Part shown: piece after piece, positions 59,992-64,000 of the stretch
How positions within the stretch are numbered: position 1 is the first letter of the stretch
Layout: the number at the start of each line of letters is the position of its first letter
From: Flammula alnicola
Taxonomy: Eukaryota > Basidiomycota > Agaricomycetes > Agaricales > Strophariaceae
Assembly (NCBI GenBank): GCA_015499995.1
Contig: JADNRV010000043.1
Coordinates: forward strand, 186,001 to 250,000
Direction: 5' to 3'
DNA length: 64,000 nucleotides
The notes under the pieces: model-generated
What the model saw: only the letters and a program-made list of their open reading frames with translations
Told to the model about the DNA's origin: nothing
The model's database searches: none
Program-made: the position numbers and the translations under genes

Positions 59992-62756
59992 TGTGCATGT
60001 TTTTAATATAATATTATATTCGATCGCTCCATTCCTCACCCTTCCATAGACCACCGTGACACCGTCGTACTGCGCACGCGAAAGGGAAGGTTTGTTGGTC
60101 ATGCCTTGACCTCTAACACAACCAAACTGCGCCCGTGAATTTAATCGATTTGATTCAACTTTTGTTCGTCTCCCTGTCGTAGTTGATCGTCTTCCGATAA
60201 ATCTGCCCCTCCGACACTGTCAAGAAAAAGATGCAGGAGAAGATCAAGTGCATCAGGAAAAAACCCGATGTATACATTGTACAACATTGAATATGTAGTA
60301 ATCATAGCACCGTAGACATCCCCCTAAAATATAGGGCAACATAGCTCCATAGTGGAACTATATGCACCTACGTTGCTCCTGTTGTCCGGTAGGACCATAG
60401 CCTACATAGCCTACATATCGATCTATATTCCATGTAGGATATTATTAATCTCAATAGCTGGCGGCAGACCAAATCGCACATTTGGAGAATAAAAAACAGA
60501 ATAAATTGATAAAACTAAAGAATCTAGCTAGCTAAATGTAATCCTACTGACACACAGGTGAAGCTCTTTCCATTTTGAGAGCAGTAATCCTCCGAGAAAG
60601 CGGGATCCAAAGCTGTAACGAATCAGCAGCAGCACGGCGGGGGCGTAGCACTGATGGCGTGAGCAGAATACCTATACACGAAGATGAAGTGAGTGAGTGG
60701 CCAGGAAGAGGAGAGGGTTACAGCCTATAACGTATTTGGGGTCTCAGTCGAGCAGGCAGAGGTGGGAAGTAAGAGCAAGTGGTCGGCAATTCTGACCTGT
60801 GCATGGGATCGCTCACCATCGCTTGTGTGTTGCGTGGTGCAGTTAACAGTGGCATCGGCTTCGCTAGATGAGAGAATGTTATATTAGTGGCGTTGAACAA
60901 TACATCCGGGGCCGAGAACTTACGATCGGTTGGATTGTCGCCTCCCATCAACAGGGTCTGCTGAAGGAAAGTCATCTAGTGAGGCATTCCAGCTTGCCTC
61001 CATGGTAGTGTCGTTGCATGTCGAGGGACACGAGAGTTGAGGGCAGTGGGTAGTGGTGGGAAGAGGACAAGCTGGGTTGACACGGTTAACAAGGCGACGA
61101 AGTTGAACTTTGATCAACAATGTCACGTGATGTCGGAGTTCAAATGAACTTTGCGAATTTCACCAAATTTCACCCCCAAGCACTGGCGATCAGTGTTGGA
61201 TCCTTATTATATACCCAAGCGGACTCGAACGACAGGTGCGAGCATCCGAGGATGTGGTGAGCCCCGCTGCGATAGTGGTAAAAGGTTGACTGCTTGCAGG
61301 TGAGCTCCAACCAATGACTCGGAAGTTGGGGCCCACAAAAAGAGGGCGACACTTGCAGGGGAGTACAGTAGTCTTGTATTCGAGACATTTATTAAAGTAA
61401 CCAAGTGCTTTTAATTATAATGTACCTGTAGTTGCTTTCAAAGATTACAATAATCTATAGTCTTTGTAGTGATCCATAGTCGGTACGGCACACTATGCCG
61501 AACAATGCAGCTGCGTGCCAATGCAACAAGGCACAACTTAGCCGCTAGTGACGGCTCCCGGAGTGATCATAGGTGATGCAGATCAACATAAGCACATGCA
61601 ACATCGATGTAAGCGACTGGAGCCTATATTCTACAACAAAGCTTGGCAGGTGACTACGAGCTGGGCGTTTTTTCCTGATGTGGGAAGCAGTAGATAGTTT
61701 TGACATGGAAATAGATGAGCAGAGCGAGGGTTCAGAGGCATCGGAGGTGGAAGGAGATGCCTGAGAGCCTAGATGGCCTTAATAAATACCCTCTTTTTTG
61801 TTTTACGCGTACTTTCTCAAATTGAGGTCCGATCCACCGTGCGGATAATTGAGAATTGAGAATTGAGAATGTAATTGGCTGACTACGTTACATAAGCAAC
61901 TCAGGTAACTATAACTATATAGCGACCTCGCCAGCTCATCGTGATAGAATGCGGGGAGTAGAAAGTTAGGCTACAATGAAAGAGAAGAAAAGAACCAATA
62001 AGACAAGATAAGAAAGATTTACCCTCAAGATATATTTTCACCCGACGCCCCGGGCCGGCGGGAACTCACACATGGAGGATGGCGAAGCGAGCCTTGCCCC
62101 CGCCAAGTTGGCGGATATGTAATTATGTATCCGTTTAACCATCGAATACATAGGTCGCAACATTTTCGTTCGTTTCTTACGGCTAAAGTTATTGTAATTA
62201 CTTTGGCAAGAATCAATTGGTGTGCGCCTAGAAGAGTACACAAATCGTACATTGGGACCAATGATGCTCTCACATACATACTGTCTACCGCGCCCTAACA
62301 AACAAAATGCGTACGCTCCTAACAGCCTCCATTTTGTTCAATGGGGGGCAAACATAATTCTGGTCCAAACAACAGATTGTCTCGGATGAGTGTACTAGTA
62401 CAGTGCTTGATGGTCCATGCATCACACACCTAAGTGGAATGACCGTATAAGGGTATATAAGATAACCATGAGGGAAAGGTAAGGTAAAGGCATGTATGAC
62501 TACTGCGGCATAAGGCATAGGCATGGGTGATCGGGAATGAGGACCTTGAACAATAAATGCAGGGTTTGGAGCTCCTTGCTTGGTTTCTAGGGCGGATAGG
62601 AACCTCGGGTATGACCGCACAGCATGCGTCGTTGCTTGTGGGCACCGTTACGTTCAAACTTAAAATAGGCGCCCGTGGTAATCTTTATATAAACCTTGCC
62701 GGTGTCAACTTGGGGCTTGAGCTCTAACCCCCACTTTCACGCATCCGAAATTCGAG
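59992..62756. other. Long intergenic region, no convincing gene
   Basis: About 2.8 kb, with short degenerate repeats of catagcctacatag type near 60310-60440, GAGAATTGAGAATTGAGAAT at about 61850, and otherwise only short frames. No RNA gene recognised. The right end should hold the promoter of the secreted protein gene. Confidence 0.5.
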
Positions 62757-63918
62757 ATGCGGATTCTCCCTTTTCACTTGTACCTCTTTCTCTTGTCCTT
62801 GTTATCTCTAGTCCATGCTGTGCCCAATTTGGCCACTAATTGTAAGTTTTGTTTAGTCCGATGCCCGATGGTAGTCTCATCTTCTGCTATGCAGTTGTTA
62901 GTCAGTTCTACTGTAAGTCCTACCAACCTTTGCACTCACTCTTAGCCTAACGTCATTGCTCGGCAGTGGCCTATGATTCCTTGTTTGCTGCCATAGCCCC
63001 TCCTCCCGACTTCGACTTTTGGAAGTCAGCAGAGGATTTGGGGGACAAAGCGGTCGGCTACATAAACAAGCAACTCGAGGAAGAAAAGATCAAGTACGCT
63101 GCCGCTACAGACAAGATTCAAGAATTCCAAGAATCCATGAAGAGTCTGGTCGACAGCGCAGCAGGACTTCACATTGGCCCCAATTCCGCCCTGGATAAAC
63201 GCACCGCGGCCCTCGAGGACTTCACCCAAAAGCTATCGGTTGAAATCGACGCAGTGATCGAGGAATTGCGGTCAGAGCTCTCAGAACCCCTTCCTGAAGA
63301 TCAAACGGAACGATACAAAAGGCGCGAAGCTGTAGTCGACTTTGCTCTCGACAAGATCGAAGGTGCCCTCGTCAAGGCTTGCGGCATCTTGGGCATAGCG
63401 GATGCTGAGGCTCGAGAGAAGTTTAGTCATGTTAAGCCGCATATACGACATGTTGTTCTTGTTACCGGTGAGTTTAAACACATATACTGTTTTTCTTGTG
63501 GACATCGACTTAACTCATACTTCCGGGGGGTTAAAATGATAGGAAATCTGGCCGACCACCATCCCTACGTTGTGGATCTTATTCTCTTCACTGGGGCTAT
63601 CATGCTCATCCCTGAAGGTCTATTTCTTCGACCCCTATTAAGGGTATTTGGATTCGGGCCCCTTGGTCCTGTTAAAGGTAGATCAACTGTCCATATACCG
63701 TAACCAAAGAGGCATCTAATGCCTTTTTAGGATCTCCGGCAGCCTGGGCTCAACGTTTCTTCTTCAACGCCGCAGTCAAAGAGGGGAGCTGGTTTTCGAG
63801 GCTTCAATCCGCCGGAATGAAGTGGGTGCCTCCTGGTCTGGGAAAGAAGATAGGTATTCCAATTGGAATTGGGGCTGGAATCATCGGCGGACTATCACTG
63901 TCAGGATGCGGCCGATGA
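62757..63918 (+). CDS. Secreted or membrane IFI6/IFI27-like (ISG12) protein
   Basis: Five exons (62757-62841, 62895-62912, 62967-63467, 63543-63677, 63731-63918), including an 18-nt microexon, give 308 residues. A clear signal peptide (MRILPFHLYLFLLSLLSLVH) ends at about residue 21. The middle is a long helical, charged region (INKQLEEEKIKYAAATDKIQ; AALEDFTQKLSVEIDAVIEE). The C-terminal third is hydrophobic and carries the ISG12 signature: FGFGPLGPVKGSPAAWAQRF, then VKEGSWFSRLQSAGM and the glycine-rich IGIPIGIGAGIIGGLSLSG. In animals these proteins sit in mitochondrial or ER membranes and affect apoptosis; in fungi the role is unknown. All intron phases close. The exon-2 microexon is inferred only from phase and splice sites. 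Confidence 0.85.
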
Positions 63919-64000
63919 TTGATGTTCCACCAGCTTGAACCCATTTTTGGTACAACTTTTATTTCGCTCAACTCTTGTAATCTTGTTTCCTCCCCCTTCA

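Overview
The window looks like nuclear DNA of a mushroom-forming basidiomycete (Agaricomycetes). The genes have many short introns (about 50-60 nt, mostly GT-AG, one GC-AG, exons down to 18-22 nt). The content also fits: a DUF6534-type membrane protein, an AttM/lactonase-like metallo-beta-lactamase family, suicidal Thi4, fungal IFI6/27-like protein and several Zn2Cys6 proteins. All functional calls come from reading the sequence; no database search was run.

Layout. 0-6 kb: a G-patch protein (-), an uncharacterised protein (+) and DAHP synthase (+). 6-13.7 kb: four copies of one metallo-beta-lactamase gene, all on the - strand; only the most distal (12762-13655) is intact, and a DUF6534-like gene (+) lies between copies. 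13.7-30.2 kb: a repeat and transposon island without a convincing intact gene. It holds a hAT-type MITE with an 8-bp target duplication, a TA-flanked inverted-repeat MITE, three Helitron-like 3' ends, an inverted pair of AGTCCA-rich elements around GC-rich cargo, CAG/CTG minisatellites in inverted copies, a tRNA-like fragment and a rearranged SelO pseudogene. 30.6-35.3 kb: an AidB-like acyl-CoA dehydrogenase (+), the Nas2/PSMD9 proteasome chaperone (-) and Thi4 (-). 37.2-47 kb: chorismate mutase (+), then on the - strand two septin-like GTPases and a Zn2Cys6 protein. The second septin-like frame runs by splicing into two further Zn2Cys6 clusters. 48-64 kb: dihydroxy-acid dehydratase (+), RIO1 kinase (-), a small membrane protein (+), a PPWD1-type WD40-cyclophilin (+), an uncharacterised gene (-) and a secreted IFI6/27-like protein (+).

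Gene logic. DAHP synthase and chorismate mutase are the entry and branch steps of aromatic amino-acid synthesis, dihydroxy-acid dehydratase serves branched-chain synthesis, and Thi4 makes the thiamine thiazole. These are scattered housekeeping genes, not a cluster.

The most notable points are the possible septin-double Zn2Cys6 fusion with an intron-retention stop, a mobile-element hairpin with paired compensatory changes, and nine conserved-gene frameshifts that each look like loss of one base from a homopolymer. The last are more likely consensus errors than true pseudogenes.
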